NCBI RefSeq assembly: GCF_015999545.1
Contig: NZ_CP065546.1
Location: 2,037,501-2,101,500 of the forward strand
DNA length: 64,000 bases
Direction of reading: 5' to 3'
Origin: Lysinibacillus sp. JNUCC-52
Lineage (GTDB): Bacteria > Bacillota > Bacilli > Bacillales_A > Planococcaceae
Shown here: piece after piece, positions 17,362 to 25,881 of the stretch
Numbering within the stretch: position 1 is the first letter of the stretch
How the letters are laid out: every line of letters begins with the position of its first letter
The notes under the pieces: model-generated
What the model was told of the DNA's origin: nothing
Database searches by the model: none
Seen by the model: only the letters and a program-made list of their open reading frames with translations
Program-made: the position numbers and the translations under genes

Positions 17362-17706
17362 TTATTGGATAGTACCTGTCGCTACTTGTACATCTTCAAA
17401 AAAAGGTGCAATTTCATATTCAAATAAGTCGGCGACTAATGCATAGTCTTGACGTTCTAAACCTTCATTAATCTCAGATAAAAACTCACGAATTTTATTA
17501 ATTGCTAAGGGAGCTTCACCTTTATTTTCAATTATTAATTCGCTAGCATGAGTTAGCCACATGACCCCTTCAGAGAAATTTTTAATACTTTCTAACGCTT
17601 CTCCAATTTGGTTATCACGTAAATAATTAGCTATAGACATGGTTCCCTTAGGAATTTTATTAATATATTCATTATAACTCTCGATTACTTCCATTAATTC
17701 TAGCAT
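17362..17706 (-). CDS. Small protein coupled to the Maf transferase
   Basis: 114 residues, acidic and predicted helical, with no motif I recognise. The ATG at 17704-17706 lies inside the 3' end of the maf gene (35-bp overlap, different frame) and follows AGGGGAT, which implies translational coupling. No membrane segment or signal peptide. FliS-like or FliT-like chaperones are of this size, and a helper for Maf or for flagellin presentation is a plausible guess, but nothing in the sequence proves it. It is the last gene before the terminator. Confidence 0.7.
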   Translation of the reverse strand: MLELMEVIESYNEYINKIPKGTMSIANYLRDNQIGEALESIKNFSEGVMWLTHASELIIENKGEAPLAINKIREFLSEINEGLERQDYALVADLFEYEIAPFFEDVQVATGTIQ

Positions 17707-19375
17707 TTAATTCATCCCCTAACTTGATTGCTTCTTCAGTATAAGTTTTAGTTTTCGATACAGCCTCTTGTAAACGGCAATATAATTCTAAATTTTGATT
17801 AAAAACTCTGTCAAATTTCTCTTCATCATTTTCACTTTTTTTGCCTTTATAATTTCTCAGAACATCTGCTATTAAAGGATCCGCTATCCTATCAAACATC
17901 AAATAATCTAGCTTTTCACTTAGGAATTTATCCATATTATCAAGTAATTTAATTGTTTGTGTAGAAAAGAACTTTTTCAATCGATCTTGTTTTAATTTTA
18001 ATATTATATCTTTCAACCTTTGATCAATTGACTTATATACTCGTATTTCTTCTTCTAACCCAAGATGAATAATATCCCATTTTTTACCGATTGTATTTAG
18101 CTGTTTTATTATCACTTTTGGATTTTTGGCATATGCTTCACAAAATTCTTTGAACTCAATTTGTTCGAATCCCTTTATTTTCACTCCACCTTCTGTACAG
18201 TTAAAAATAGTAGAGCTATTTGGTAAAAACTTTATTAAGTCCTCAAAAGCTAATTTCATCGAATGCAGGGGATAATCCGTCATTACTTTATCCTCATAAT
18301 AACCTTCCGTTTCAAAGGCATCTCGATTTTTTAAAAATGCGTCATCGATTTCCATAGCAAACTTATTACCACTAGCATGAGTTTGTAAATTAGTATATGC
18401 TAAATCTTGCCCAATTAATGCAATCGGACCAGATGACAATTTTCTAGCCACAGTTAAAGTAAAATTGGCAACAGAACCTCCGCCAGCTATTAATGGTAAT
18501 TCGACTCCATACTTATCTTCTATAATTTTTTGAACTTTCACATCTCCAGTCGTTAAAAAAGCATATCTCTCGTTTGTCCATTCATATTGAATTTTATAAT
18601 TACTTGATAGTCCATAAATTAATTTTGCGTTTTTTATAGAAATATTCTCAAAATGATGATAGTTTGCTTCACTACCATCTATCGTTACTACATAGTCAGG
18701 TTCTATATTATGCTCAAGTAAAGAATTGATCGTAGACCCTGCTGCTACTAAAATAATATTATTCCGAATACTTTGTAGCAGAGGAAGCTGTTTAATTAAT
18801 GAAGGTCCTCCTGATGCTATAACTACAGGTGTATCTTTTAATTTTTCAATATGCGTAAGAGGGCAATCCTTCATTAATAAAGGTAAATTTTTCACGTAGT
18901 TTTCTTGCCAACTTTCGCTACCTAAACGAATCGTATTTTCATCTACTTGATTTGATCGCTGAACATCTTTTACACATTGTAATACCTCTTTATAAAATTC
19001 AGGGGCGATTTTCTCGTAATTTAAACTACAAATCACTTTAATTTCTCTACTTAAATTTTCTAAACTAGAAGATAATTGGGTTTGAAATTCTTCTATCTGG
19101 TCTATTCCATAAATTGTATCACCATTTAAATTTAACTCTTCCTTAAATGGATCAATTACTATAATTACTTCATCATCTATCAATTTTTTTAATTCATCAA
19201 CTAAGTAGCCGCAGCCATAACCAAAAACGATATGTAGGAAATTTTCTGTGTATTCCTTTTCGGCAATTCTTTGTGCCTCTTTTATAGGATCGTATTTACT
19301 ATGTAATAAGTAACTATCAAATTCTATTGTCTTTTTTCCCGTTTTCGTATCAATATATTTAATTTCATGAGTCAA
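17672..19375 (-). CDS. maf: Motility-associated factor (Maf) glycosyltransferase
   Basis: About 567 residues. The central part (around 185-340) is the DUF115/MptE-like domain with PVVIASGGPSLIKQLPLL, TIDGSEANYHHF, AGGGSVANFTL and ALIGQDLAYT; the N-terminal part is the Maf_N type (VFGYGCGYLVDEL). Maf proteins transfer nonulosonic acids such as pseudaminic or legionaminic acid to flagellin Ser/Thr in the cytoplasm. I prefer the TTG start at 19373-19375, preceded by GAGGTGA; a GTG three codons earlier overlaps that site. It lies between hag and the CMP-legionaminate genes, which identifies donor and acceptor. It has its own SigD-like promoter just past the hag terminator. Confidence 0.9.
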   Translation of the reverse strand: MTHEIKYIDTKTGKKTIEFDSYLLHSKYDPIKEAQRIAEKEYTENFLHIVFGYGCGYLVDELKKLIDDEVIIVIDPFKEELNLNGDTIYGIDQIEEFQTQLSSSLENLSREIKVICSLNYEKIAPEFYKEVLQCVKDVQRSNQVDENTIRLGSESWQENYVKNLPLLMKDCPLTHIEKLKDTPVVIASGGPSLIKQLPLLQSIRNNIILVAAGSTINSLLEHNIEPDYVVTIDGSEANYHHFENISIKNAKLIYGLSSNYKIQYEWTNERYAFLTTGDVKVQKIIEDKYGVELPLIAGGGSVANFTLTVARKLSSGPIALIGQDLAYTNLQTHASGNKFAMEIDDAFLKNRDAFETEGYYEDKVMTDYPLHSMKLAFEDLIKFLPNSSTIFNCTEGGVKIKGFEQIEFKEFCEAYAKNPKVIIKQLNTIGKKWDIIHLGLEEEIRVYKSIDQRLKDIILKLKQDRLKKFFSTQTIKLLDNMDKFLSEKLDYLMFDRIADPLIADVLRNYKGKKSENDEEKFDRVFNQNLELYCRLQEAVSKTKTYTEEAIKLGDELNARINGSNREL

Positions 19376-19394
19376 CTCTATCACCTCAATAGAA

Positions 19395-19421
19395 TTATCG
19401 GCTAAAGTTTATAAAAATGAA
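19395..19421 (-). promoter_or_regulatory. SigD-like promoter of maf
   Basis: The minus strand has GCCGATAA at 19395-19402, seven of eight matches to the SigD -10, with TTCA 15 bases upstream in the -35 position. It lies between the hag terminator and the maf start. Confidence 0.5.
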
Positions 19422-19423
19422 AT

Positions 19424-19452
19424 AAGACTTTCCTCTATTTGAGGAAAGTCTT
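19424..19452 (-). terminator. Terminator of hag
   Basis: A 12-bp perfect stem (AAGACTTTCCTC with GAGGAAAGTCTT), 5-base loop, followed by ATTTCATTTTT on the minus strand. Confidence 0.88.
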
Positions 19453-19472
19453 AAAATTTCTCTAATTATTAA

Positions 19473-20285
19473 TTATTGTAATAATTGAAGAACGCCTTGT
19501 GGTTGTTGGTTAGCTTGAGCTAACATAGATTGAGCAGCTTGCATTAAGATATTGTTCTTAGTGAAGCCCATCATTTCTTTCGCCATATCTGTGTCACGGA
19601 TACGTGATTCAGCAGCTGTTAAGTTTTCAGAAGTAGCACCTAAGTTGTTGATTGTGTGCTCTAGACGATTTTGAACAGCACCTAGTTTAGAACGCTCTGT
19701 TGATACTTTTTCTAGTGCATCATTAACTGTTTTAATTGATTTATTAGCTAAAGATTGTTTATCGATTTTAATACCTGACAAGCCTAATGATTTAGAACCC
19801 ATATTTCCGATAGTTAACTTTAAGTTTTGGTTAGAGTTAGCACCGATATGGAATACTTTTGATTTAAATGAACCATTTAATAGTTTTTGCGTGTTGAACT
19901 CAGTATCAGTAGAAATACGGTCGATTTCTGATACAAGTGCATCTACTTCTTTTTGTAGAGCTCCACGGTCTGCATCAACGTTTGTATCATTCGCAGATTG
20001 TACTGCTAATTCACGCATACGTTGTAGGATAGAGTGAGTTTCGTTAAGTGCACCCTCAGCAGTTTGGATTAAAGAAATTGAGTCTTGAGCGTTTTTAGTA
20101 GCCATATCAAGACCACGGATTTGTCCGCGCATTTTTTCAGAGATTGCTAAACCTGCAGCGTCATCGCCAGCACGGTTTACTTTGTAACCAGAAGATAATT
20201 TCTCAAGGTTTTTTGAAGCTTCAGTGTTGTTGAAAGTAAGGTTACGGTGTGTGTTTAAAGCTGAAATGTTGTGTTGAATTCTCAT
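19473..20285 (-). CDS. hag: Flagellin
   Basis: 270 residues, a short flagellin. The N-terminal D0/D1 (MRIQHNISALNTHRNL, SSGYKVNRAGDDAAGLAIS) and C-terminal D1/D0 (ESRIRDTDMAKEMM, ending in ANQQPQGVLQLLQ) are fully conserved, with only a small central region (about residues 140-185) where glycosylation sites would be exposed. It is the main filament subunit, exported through the flagellar type III system. Monocistronic: it has its own SigD promoter, a long structured leader with a CsrA hairpin and a terminator. The maf gene follows directly. Confidence 0.97.
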   Translation of the reverse strand: MRIQHNISALNTHRNLTFNNTEASKNLEKLSSGYKVNRAGDDAAGLAISEKMRGQIRGLDMATKNAQDSISLIQTAEGALNETHSILQRMRELAVQSANDTNVDADRGALQKEVDALVSEIDRISTDTEFNTQKLLNGSFKSKVFHIGANSNQNLKLTIGNMGSKSLGLSGIKIDKQSLANKSIKTVNDALEKVSTERSKLGAVQNRLEHTINNLGATSENLTAAESRIRDTDMAKEMMGFTKNNILMQAAQSMLAQANQQPQGVLQLLQ

Positions 20286-20315
20286 TTGGAATTCCTCCTT
20301 GAATGTTTGTTTTGT

Positions 20316-20337
20316 TATTCCACATCCGTGTGGAATA
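20316..20337 (-). promoter_or_regulatory. CsrA-binding hairpin in the hag leader
   Basis: The minus-strand leader contains a perfect 9-bp stem (TATTCCACA with TGTGGAATA) whose four-base loop is CGGA, giving ACACGGATGT, close to the CsrA high-affinity consensus with GGA in a hairpin loop. The ribosome binding site AAGGAGGAA, 31 bases before the ATG-proximal end of the leader, offers a second GGA site. In B. subtilis CsrA represses hag through two such sites and FliW relieves it. csrA and fliW are the next two genes upstream. Confidence 0.75.
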
Positions 20338-20385
20338 TTGTCGGTTTAGGTTGTATGTATGTACTTCCCTTACCCTACAATCTAT

Positions 20386-20411
20386 ATATCGTTAGTAGTT
20401 GGAAAAGTTTA
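20386..20411 (-). promoter_or_regulatory. SigD promoter of hag
   Basis: Minus strand TAAA (20408-20411), 14 bases, AACGATAT (20386-20393); the SigD consensus is TAAA-N15-GCCGATAT. The resulting leader is about 95 nt and includes the CsrA hairpin. Confidence 0.75.
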
Positions 20412-20471
20412 ATAGTTTTTTAAAAGTTTTTTTATTTTTTTATGTAATAGATTTGAAGCTTCAGAAGACTA

Positions 20472-20690
20472 CTATTTTTTCTTCAGCTGATTTAAAAAAG
20501 TCGAAGATGAAGCAAGTGCTTCTTTATTTTGCGCTTGAATAGCTTCGAAAACTTCCGAACGATGTACTTTTACTTTTTTAGGCGCAACTATTCCAAGTTT
20601 AATTTGGTCACCTTCGACAGCTAATATTTTTATTTCGATTTGATCGCCTATCATAATAGACTCATCTTTTTTTCGAGAAAGTACTAGCAT
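20472..20690 (-). CDS. csrA: Carbon storage regulator CsrA
   Basis: 72 residues: [20 protein letters not shown], then KLGIVAPKKVKVHRSEV, which includes the RNA-binding strand and the VHR motif. It is a dimeric RNA-binding protein that represses translation of hag by occluding its ribosome binding site. The start codon overlaps the stop of fliW by one base, so the protein antagonist pair is translated together. The final 15 or so residues form a Ser/Lys-rich tail as in other Bacillus CsrA. Confidence 0.95.
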   Translation of the reverse strand: MLVLSRKKDESIMIGDQIEIKILAVEGDQIKLGIVAPKKVKVHRSEVFEAIQAQNKEALASSSTFLNQLKKK

Positions 20691-21133
20691 TATTTCGCAC
20701 TTCCTTCCAATGGCAGCATCGGATAGCGTAATGGATATGCTTTATTGTCTTGGAGAACGATTTGTTTCCCACGTTTTTTATTTATATTTAAAATAACTGG
20801 TGCTAATAAGTTTATTGTAGACTCTTGGAATGTTTCTTTCATTGTGACAATGGCATATGGAAGAACATCTTCTTGTTTATCAATTTGTAATTGCTCGCGA
20901 TCCTCTTCGCTAATGTCAAAGCTATAATCTTTTTTGAATGCAAATGGATAGGCAACGACAAAGCCGATTTCTACATGTTGAATAGATTGAAGTAATGCAA
21001 GGGGCAAGTCTGCATCAATTGGAAGCAATACGAACTCTTTTTCTTCTTCTAATCCTAATAAGCCATGTTCAAATGTCAGGATATCTTGTTCAACGATTTC
21101 GACTTCTCCTAAAAATTTAGTAGCAATTTTCAT
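20690..21133 (-). CDS. fliW: Flagellar assembly factor FliW
   Basis: 147 residues with the FliW pattern: [20 protein letters not shown], a central FVVAYPFAF and C-terminal [25 protein letters not shown]. FliW binds either flagellin or CsrA: when flagellin is exported, freed FliW removes CsrA from hag mRNA. Placed immediately upstream of csrA as in B. subtilis, in the flgM-to-csrA transcript. Confidence 0.95.
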   Translation of the reverse strand: MKIATKFLGEVEIVEQDILTFEHGLLGLEEEKEFVLLPIDADLPLALLQSIQHVEIGFVVAYPFAFKKDYSFDISEEDREQLQIDKQEDVLPYAIVTMKETFQESTINLLAPVILNINKKRGKQIVLQDNKAYPLRYPMLPLEGSAK

Positions 21134-21151
21134 ATTTTCGGGTGCACTCCT

Positions 21152-21715
21152 TTAAACGATGACATCAATGTCAACGTCTGGTCTTTGTATCATTGTACCA
21201 GTTACTTTACCTGGTGTGTATTCATGGATCGGTTTGTTCACTTGGGCGTCAATTATTGGTTCTCTACGCTGAATATTGACGTCGGTTGTGCCTGGTGTAT
21301 AGTCAATTTTCACAGATCCAACAGACGGTACAAATTTTACATTGAATTGAACGCGATGGGGGCCGTGGTTTTGCTTGGCGATATTTTGAATCGTTGCCCT
21401 ACCTTGATCTTTGCCAGCGCCCTCCATCATTTGCCGACCTTCCCTTGCTCTTCGTGCCATGCCCTTCATTGCCTCTTGTTTCCCTTTTTGCGCATAATTT
21501 GCACTTGATTCTAATGGTCCAATTAAGCCTAAGTCACGTCTTGCTTGAGATGAATCAATTTTCAGCACACTGCGTGTTGTATTAATCTCGAGTATTGCAG
21601 CAGGCTGTTCAATATGCTGCGTAGCACTTGGTTGTTTAATGTATTGCTGTGGCTTAGCAATATTAAGGTCAATTTGTGCGTCCGTTGTACGAATTTGGAT
21701 TTGTGGGAGTCTCAT
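21152..21715 (-). CDS. yviE: YviE-like protein (DUF6470 family)
   Basis: 187 residues from the ATG at 21713-21715, which follows AAAGGAGA; a TTG six codons earlier spans the ribosome binding site. The protein starts RLPQIQIRTTDAQIDLNI and ends PDVDIDVIV, with beta-rich ends and a helical middle (QKGKQEAMKGMARRAREG). B. subtilis yviE occupies the same place between flgL and fliW. Molecular role unknown. No signal peptide or membrane segment. Confidence 0.85.
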   Translation of the reverse strand: MRLPQIQIRTTDAQIDLNIAKPQQYIKQPSATQHIEQPAAILEINTTRSVLKIDSSQARRDLGLIGPLESSANYAQKGKQEAMKGMARRAREGRQMMEGAGKDQGRATIQNIAKQNHGPHRVQFNVKFVPSVGSVKIDYTPGTTDVNIQRREPIIDAQVNKPIHEYTPGKVTGTMIQRPDVDIDVIV

Positions 21716-21795
21716 GTACACTTCTCCTTTCAAGAAAAGCGTCTGAACAAAATGTTCAAACGCTTGGTTTTATTTAGTAGGAAAATCAATTGTAT

Positions 21796-22710
21796 TTATC
21801 TAATAAAATCAACTAAAGATTGTTGAATAATTTTAGCGCCGACAGACAATGCTGCCTGATGAATCGATTCTGACGTTACCATTTCTGTAATAGCTTTTGA
21901 ATAATCAACGTCCTCGTTATTCGACAATTGCTTCGTTACGCTGATTTCTCGGATTGATAAGCGGTTTTCCATTAATTCCACACGGTTTTGACGCGCACCA
22001 ACATCTGCCTGTGCTTCGAGAATTTTATTGTGCATTGTTGTAATATCATCAGTTGTACTATTACTTGTAACGCCACCTAATGTAGAGCTGATTTCTTCAC
22101 TTGTTGCAAGAGGAATTCGATTTGGATCTAACAAACCTGAAATTTTGCTCATCATGTCATCAACACTTTTAAATAAATCCACACCAGCAGTATTGACTTT
22201 CATTTCAATACCCTCATATACTTCAATCTTAACATCTTCGGAATTGACATTCGCATTGTTAAGTGTGCCATTTATGAATAATGGTTGTCCTGTTTTTGTA
22301 CCACTGAATATATAGCGGTCTCCAATTTTCGTATTGGCCACATCCTGAAGCTGTTTTTGAATTTGGTCAATCTCAGATTTAATCTTTGCTCGTTCATCTG
22401 GTGTATTTGTATCGTTCGCTGCTTGAATAACAAGTTCACGGACTTTCTTCATTTGTTCGCCCACTTGATTTAATGATTCATCCGATGTATCCAGCCAATT
22501 ATTAACCTCATTCATATTACGTGAATACTGTTCTACTTTACCTAAATCACGTCGGTAGCCCATCCCTTTTACTGCTACAACAGGGTCGTCTGAAGGTCTT
22601 GTGATTTTAGAGCCTGAAGTGATTTGGTCTTGTAGCTTGGACATTTTTCCGTAGCTATTATTTAAGTTTAGAAGCATGTTATTCGATAACATGGATTGTG
22701 TTACGCGCAT
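21796..22710 (-). CDS. flgL: Flagellar hook-associated protein 3 FlgL
   Basis: 304 residues: MRVTQSMLSNNMLLNLNNS and the flagellin-like SGSKITRPSDDP at the N-terminus, and a C-terminal helix with EMVTSESIHQAALSVGAKI. FlgL is the filament-side hook-filament junction protein. It follows flgK by 45 bp in the flgM-flgN-flgK-flgL-yviE-fliW-csrA transcript. Usual length for the family. Confidence 0.95.
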   Translation of the reverse strand: MRVTQSMLSNNMLLNLNNSYGKMSKLQDQITSGSKITRPSDDPVVAVKGMGYRRDLGKVEQYSRNMNEVNNWLDTSDESLNQVGEQMKKVRELVIQAANDTNTPDERAKIKSEIDQIQKQLQDVANTKIGDRYIFSGTKTGQPLFINGTLNNANVNSEDVKIEVYEGIEMKVNTAGVDLFKSVDDMMSKISGLLDPNRIPLATSEEISSTLGGVTSNSTTDDITTMHNKILEAQADVGARQNRVELMENRLSIREISVTKQLSNNEDVDYSKAITEMVTSESIHQAALSVGAKIIQQSLVDFIR

Positions 22711-22755
22711 GTTTGTAAAAGCTCCTTCCTTTAGTCGTACTCATTTATTTTTTAG

Positions 22756-24306
22756 TTAAATTCCTACTCGGCCCATGCCGTTAATGATTTTGTCTAATGT
22801 TTCATCGATAACAGTAATCATACGAGCATTTGCGTTATACGCTTGTTGGAATGTAATCATATTCGTCATTTCTTCATCAAGCGATACCGAAGTGATGGAA
22901 GCACGGCTGTTGCTGATTGTCACAAGTAGTGTTTCAGAAGTGGCGTTTAGGCGCGCTGCTTCTTCTCCATCGACACCGAGCTTACCAATGATTCCTTGAT
23001 AGAATGTATTAAATGTTGCGCCGTCTAAATTTGCTTGAACTTTTGATTGGATATTTGAAAGCTCAAGTGCCCATTTACCGTTCCCTTCTTCATTTGGTTT
23101 GCTAGATGCAGCCAATTTTGAAGGATCTTTTAAAAGGTCAGCATTCACTTTAATATTTCCTGCAGACATCGGTTTTGTATTATCAATTGGTTCAAAGAAA
23201 TCGATTGTACTTTGAGCACCTGTTAAATCATACCCTTGCTTATGCATCGCATTAAAGACATTTGCAAATTCTGAAGCAAGTTTGTCGAGGCTAGCCATCG
23301 TTTCTGGATAATAGCCTTTAACATTTGCTCCATCTTGATATCCATAAGAGTTGATCAATGATAATAATTTACCTTTGCCAGGCTCTAACTGGTCATATGT
23401 AATCGTGCCTGAGTCAGCTGTACCTGTGCCAACTACATTGATGCTCGTAAATACTTTTGATAAATCCGTTCCATCAATTTGTGTAGTTCCACTATTTACT
23501 TCAATGCTAGCAGCATCTTTACCATTCACTAATTTAATAGCTGTGTTTGTGCCATATGGTTTAAATGTAATAGTTACACTGCCTTCAGCTACACTTGAAG
23601 CAAGTCCACCCGAAGGAACGCGTTCAATTGAGACTGGGATGTAACTATTTAATTCATCAATTAACACATCGCGAGCATCATATAAATCATTTGGAACATG
23701 ACCATTTGGCTCAACCTCTTGCACTTGCTTATTAATAGAAGCAATTTGCTTTAGTAAGGAATTGATGCGGTTTGTCGAAACACTAATTTCGTTACCTAAG
23801 TTACCTTGAATTGTTTTTAATTGCGTATCGATATAGTTAAATGATTCGGCTAAATGGTTGGCACGTTCGATAGCTACTTTACGTGATGCCGCATTTTCTG
23901 GACCTGTACTAACATCTTGTAGACCTTTCCAGAACTGTTCTAATGCTGCGTTTAAACCGTACTGAGAAGGTTCGTCCATAATATCTTCCATTTGAGAAAT
24001 AGCATTTGAACGTGATTCCCAATAACCTAACTTGTTTGTTTCCTGACGATATTGACGGTCAATAAATTCATCGCGAATACGTTGAATAGATCCTGTCTCT
24101 ACCCCTGTTCCCATATGTCCAGGGTAATTAGGCGTGTTTAAACCGGCTGTTGGAAAACCTGGTGTAGCTTGCATGTTTACTCGTTGGCGTGAGTAACCTA
24201 GTGTGTTGGCATTTGAAATATTATGACCTGTTGTATATAAAGCAGATTGTTGTGTAAATAAACCGCTTCTACTAGTTTCTAAGCCCATAAATGTTGAGCG
24301 CATCAT
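22756..24306 (-). CDS. flgK: Flagellar hook-associated protein 1 FlgK
   Basis: 516 residues: MGLETSRSGLFTQQSALY, then HNISNANTLGYSRQRVN, the rod-hook family signature, and a C-terminal FQQAYNANARMITVIDETLD. It forms the hook-side junction. Two adjacent ATG codons follow GGGAGG; the second (24301-24303) has the better spacing. It lies between flgN, its export chaperone, and flgL. Confidence 0.95.
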   Translation of the reverse strand: MMRSTFMGLETSRSGLFTQQSALYTTGHNISNANTLGYSRQRVNMQATPGFPTAGLNTPNYPGHMGTGVETGSIQRIRDEFIDRQYRQETNKLGYWESRSNAISQMEDIMDEPSQYGLNAALEQFWKGLQDVSTGPENAASRKVAIERANHLAESFNYIDTQLKTIQGNLGNEISVSTNRINSLLKQIASINKQVQEVEPNGHVPNDLYDARDVLIDELNSYIPVSIERVPSGGLASSVAEGSVTITFKPYGTNTAIKLVNGKDAASIEVNSGTTQIDGTDLSKVFTSINVVGTGTADSGTITYDQLEPGKGKLLSLINSYGYQDGANVKGYYPETMASLDKLASEFANVFNAMHKQGYDLTGAQSTIDFFEPIDNTKPMSAGNIKVNADLLKDPSKLAASSKPNEEGNGKWALELSNIQSKVQANLDGATFNTFYQGIIGKLGVDGEEAARLNATSETLLVTISNSRASITSVSLDEEMTNMITFQQAYNANARMITVIDETLDKIINGMGRVGI

Positions 24307-24334
24307 TATTCCTCCCTTTAGTAACGATTAAAAA

Positions 24335-24835
24335 TTAAGCTTGTGAATCGAAGTACGATTTTTTGGCTACTGTATTCGTGCCACGCACCTCACGACCAGA
24401 GTAATTTATTTGCTCTGGGCGTGGGCGTAGGGCATCTAATGTTAGATTGACAAATTGTAATGATTGGAATACCATTTTTTGATTGAGTTCGTTTTGTTTT
24501 CGTAAATCATTAATGATGAGCATTAGTCGATTGCGAACAGCTGAAAGTGCTTCTTTTTCAGTTTCTAGTTCAGCAGCATCGATGACATCAGCAACAGACA
24601 TTTTGTCAGTTAAAGCAATTCCTTTTGCTTTAAGGTATTCGGTTACCTGTACCTGACGCTGTTGCTCGAGCTTATCAATGGCCGCTACATGTGCCTGCTC
24701 ATCCTTGAGCATTTGGTCTAGTGCTTCGATATCGCCAGCTTTAATAATTTCTGTTTTTCTAAAGGCTAGTTCGAGTAAGCTTTTATGCATTCTCTCTAAT
24801 ATTGTTAATGTAGAACAAATTGTTTCTACAGTCAT
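24335..24835 (-). CDS. flgN: FlgN family export chaperone
   Basis: 166 residues from the ATG at 24833-24835 (preceded by AAAGGG; the earlier GTG overlaps it). A long helical protein with heptad-like spacing in the N-terminal 120 residues and a C-terminal RPRPEQINYSGR segment. FlgN chaperones FlgK and FlgL in the cytoplasm. B. subtilis yvyG is in the same position between flgM and flgK. Confidence 0.88.
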   Translation of the reverse strand: MTVETICSTLTILERMHKSLLELAFRKTEIIKAGDIEALDQMLKDEQAHVAAIDKLEQQRQVQVTEYLKAKGIALTDKMSVADVIDAAELETEKEALSAVRNRLMLIINDLRKQNELNQKMVFQSLQFVNLTLDALRPRPEQINYSGREVRGTNTVAKKSYFDSQA

Positions 24836-24861
24836 ATTACTAAGCACCCTTTCTGTATTTC

Positions 24862-25122
24862 CTAGAAGCGATAATATTTCAGCATATCTTCAGCAACTTT
24901 ACGAGCATTGACCTTATATTCTCCAGAATCAATATCTGCCTTTAATTGTTGCACGCGTTCAGCTCGTTCAGTGCTGTACGTCGTTACACCTTGCATTTCT
25001 TGAGCTGCTTTTGAAATTTCAATTTTGTCAGCGAATGACGCTTTGTTGTCGCCAGATTTGACATTACGTACTTGATTTTTATATGCGTTTACAGCATTAA
25101 CACCATACGATGTAATTTTCAT
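24862..25122 (-). CDS. flgM: Anti-sigma-D factor FlgM
   Basis: 86 residues from the ATG at 25120-25122, with GGGGG six bases upstream. The N-terminus is unstructured (KITSYGVNAVNAYKNQ) and the C-terminal half carries the SigD-binding helices (DKIEISKAAQEMQ, ERVQQLKADIDSGEYKVNARKVAEDML). FlgM holds SigD until hook completion. First gene of the seven-gene transcript to csrA; a weak SigD-like box upstream would give feedback control. Confidence 0.92.
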   Translation of the reverse strand: MKITSYGVNAVNAYKNQVRNVKSGDNKASFADKIEISKAAQEMQGVTTYSTERAERVQQLKADIDSGEYKVNARKVAEDMLKYYRF

Positions 25123-25158
25123 ATTCATCCCCCTATCTTAAAAGCTTATCTTACTATT

Positions 25159-25185
25159 ATTTCGGATTGTCTCCAACAATGTTAA
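25159..25185 (-). promoter_or_regulatory. Weak SigD-like promoter of flgM
   Basis: TTAA (25182-25185), 15 bases, TCCGAAAT (25159-25166) on the minus strand; five of eight matches to the -10 consensus. It is about 37 bases before the flgM start and after the yvyF terminator. Supported mainly by the known SigD promoter of B. subtilis flgM. Confidence 0.35.
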
Positions 25186-25198
25186 GTTTTCAAATATA

Positions 25199-25236
25199 AA
25201 AAAGTGTGCTAATTTTGTTTAAAATTAACACACTTT
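25199..25236 (-). terminator. Terminator after yvyF
   Basis: AAAGTGTG(T/C)TAATTTT pairing across a four-base loop, about 16 bp, followed by TTTTTTA on the minus strand. It separates the comF-yvyF transcript from flgM. Confidence 0.85.
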
Positions 25237-25383
25237 CGCTTATCAACCATCTTTAAGGTGTATAATTTAACTTCGTCATTTTGAATTTCCTGTTACAATT
25301 TGCATGCTGATTCGCATTAGCATTGAACATATGTAAGTGAAGGAAGCTCAACTCTAGTGTAAAAAACAACACGTTTCATCTTG

Positions 25384-25797
25384 TTATTTTTTACGTTCAG
25401 CATGATATGTTACACGATCATGCTCAGCCACACTTTCACGGAACTCCTTAGCTGCCTCAAATGTACGAAGTTCTGACTTTAATTCGTCTTGGCATTTTGT
25501 ACACAGTTTCCCCGTTGTCGTTAAATGACCGCAGTTATCGCATGGATAGCCTAAGTTCGGAAACATTGCTGGCTGCAAACGCCCTTTACGAACCCATTTA
25601 TATAATAGTTCTTCTTCAGCACCAGTTGCCTCCACAATTCGTTCCACTGTAGCCGCACGATTTTCGCGTTTTCGTAAAAAACGATATACTATTTGATATA
25701 ATTCCTCTTCTGATTGTGCGCATTTATGACATACGTCTCTGACCCCAGTATAATTAAAAAACTCATTACATTTTGGACAATTTCGAACCTCAGCCAT
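25384..25797 (-). CDS. yvyF: YvyF-like flagellar operon zinc-ribbon protein
   Basis: 137 residues from the ATG at 25795-25797, with AGGAGG eight bases upstream; upstream GTG and ATG codons overlap the ribosome binding site. Four CxxC pairs (CPKC, CHKC, CDNC, CTKC) indicate two zinc ribbons, separated by a helix-turn-helix-like segment (VERIVEATGAEEELLYKWVRKG). The B. subtilis counterpart sits between comFC and flgM. Likely regulatory; role not established. Confidence 0.85.
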   Translation of the reverse strand: MAEVRNCPKCNEFFNYTGVRDVCHKCAQSEEELYQIVYRFLRKRENRAATVERIVEATGAEEELLYKWVRKGRLQPAMFPNLGYPCDNCGHLTTTGKLCTKCQDELKSELRTFEAAKEFRESVAEHDRVTYHAERKK

Positions 25798-25881
25798 CTC
25801 TTCTTCCTCCTCTTGCATGATCACTATTTAATTACACGAATCCTAAATTCGTAATCTATTATACATGATGTATTAGCATTT

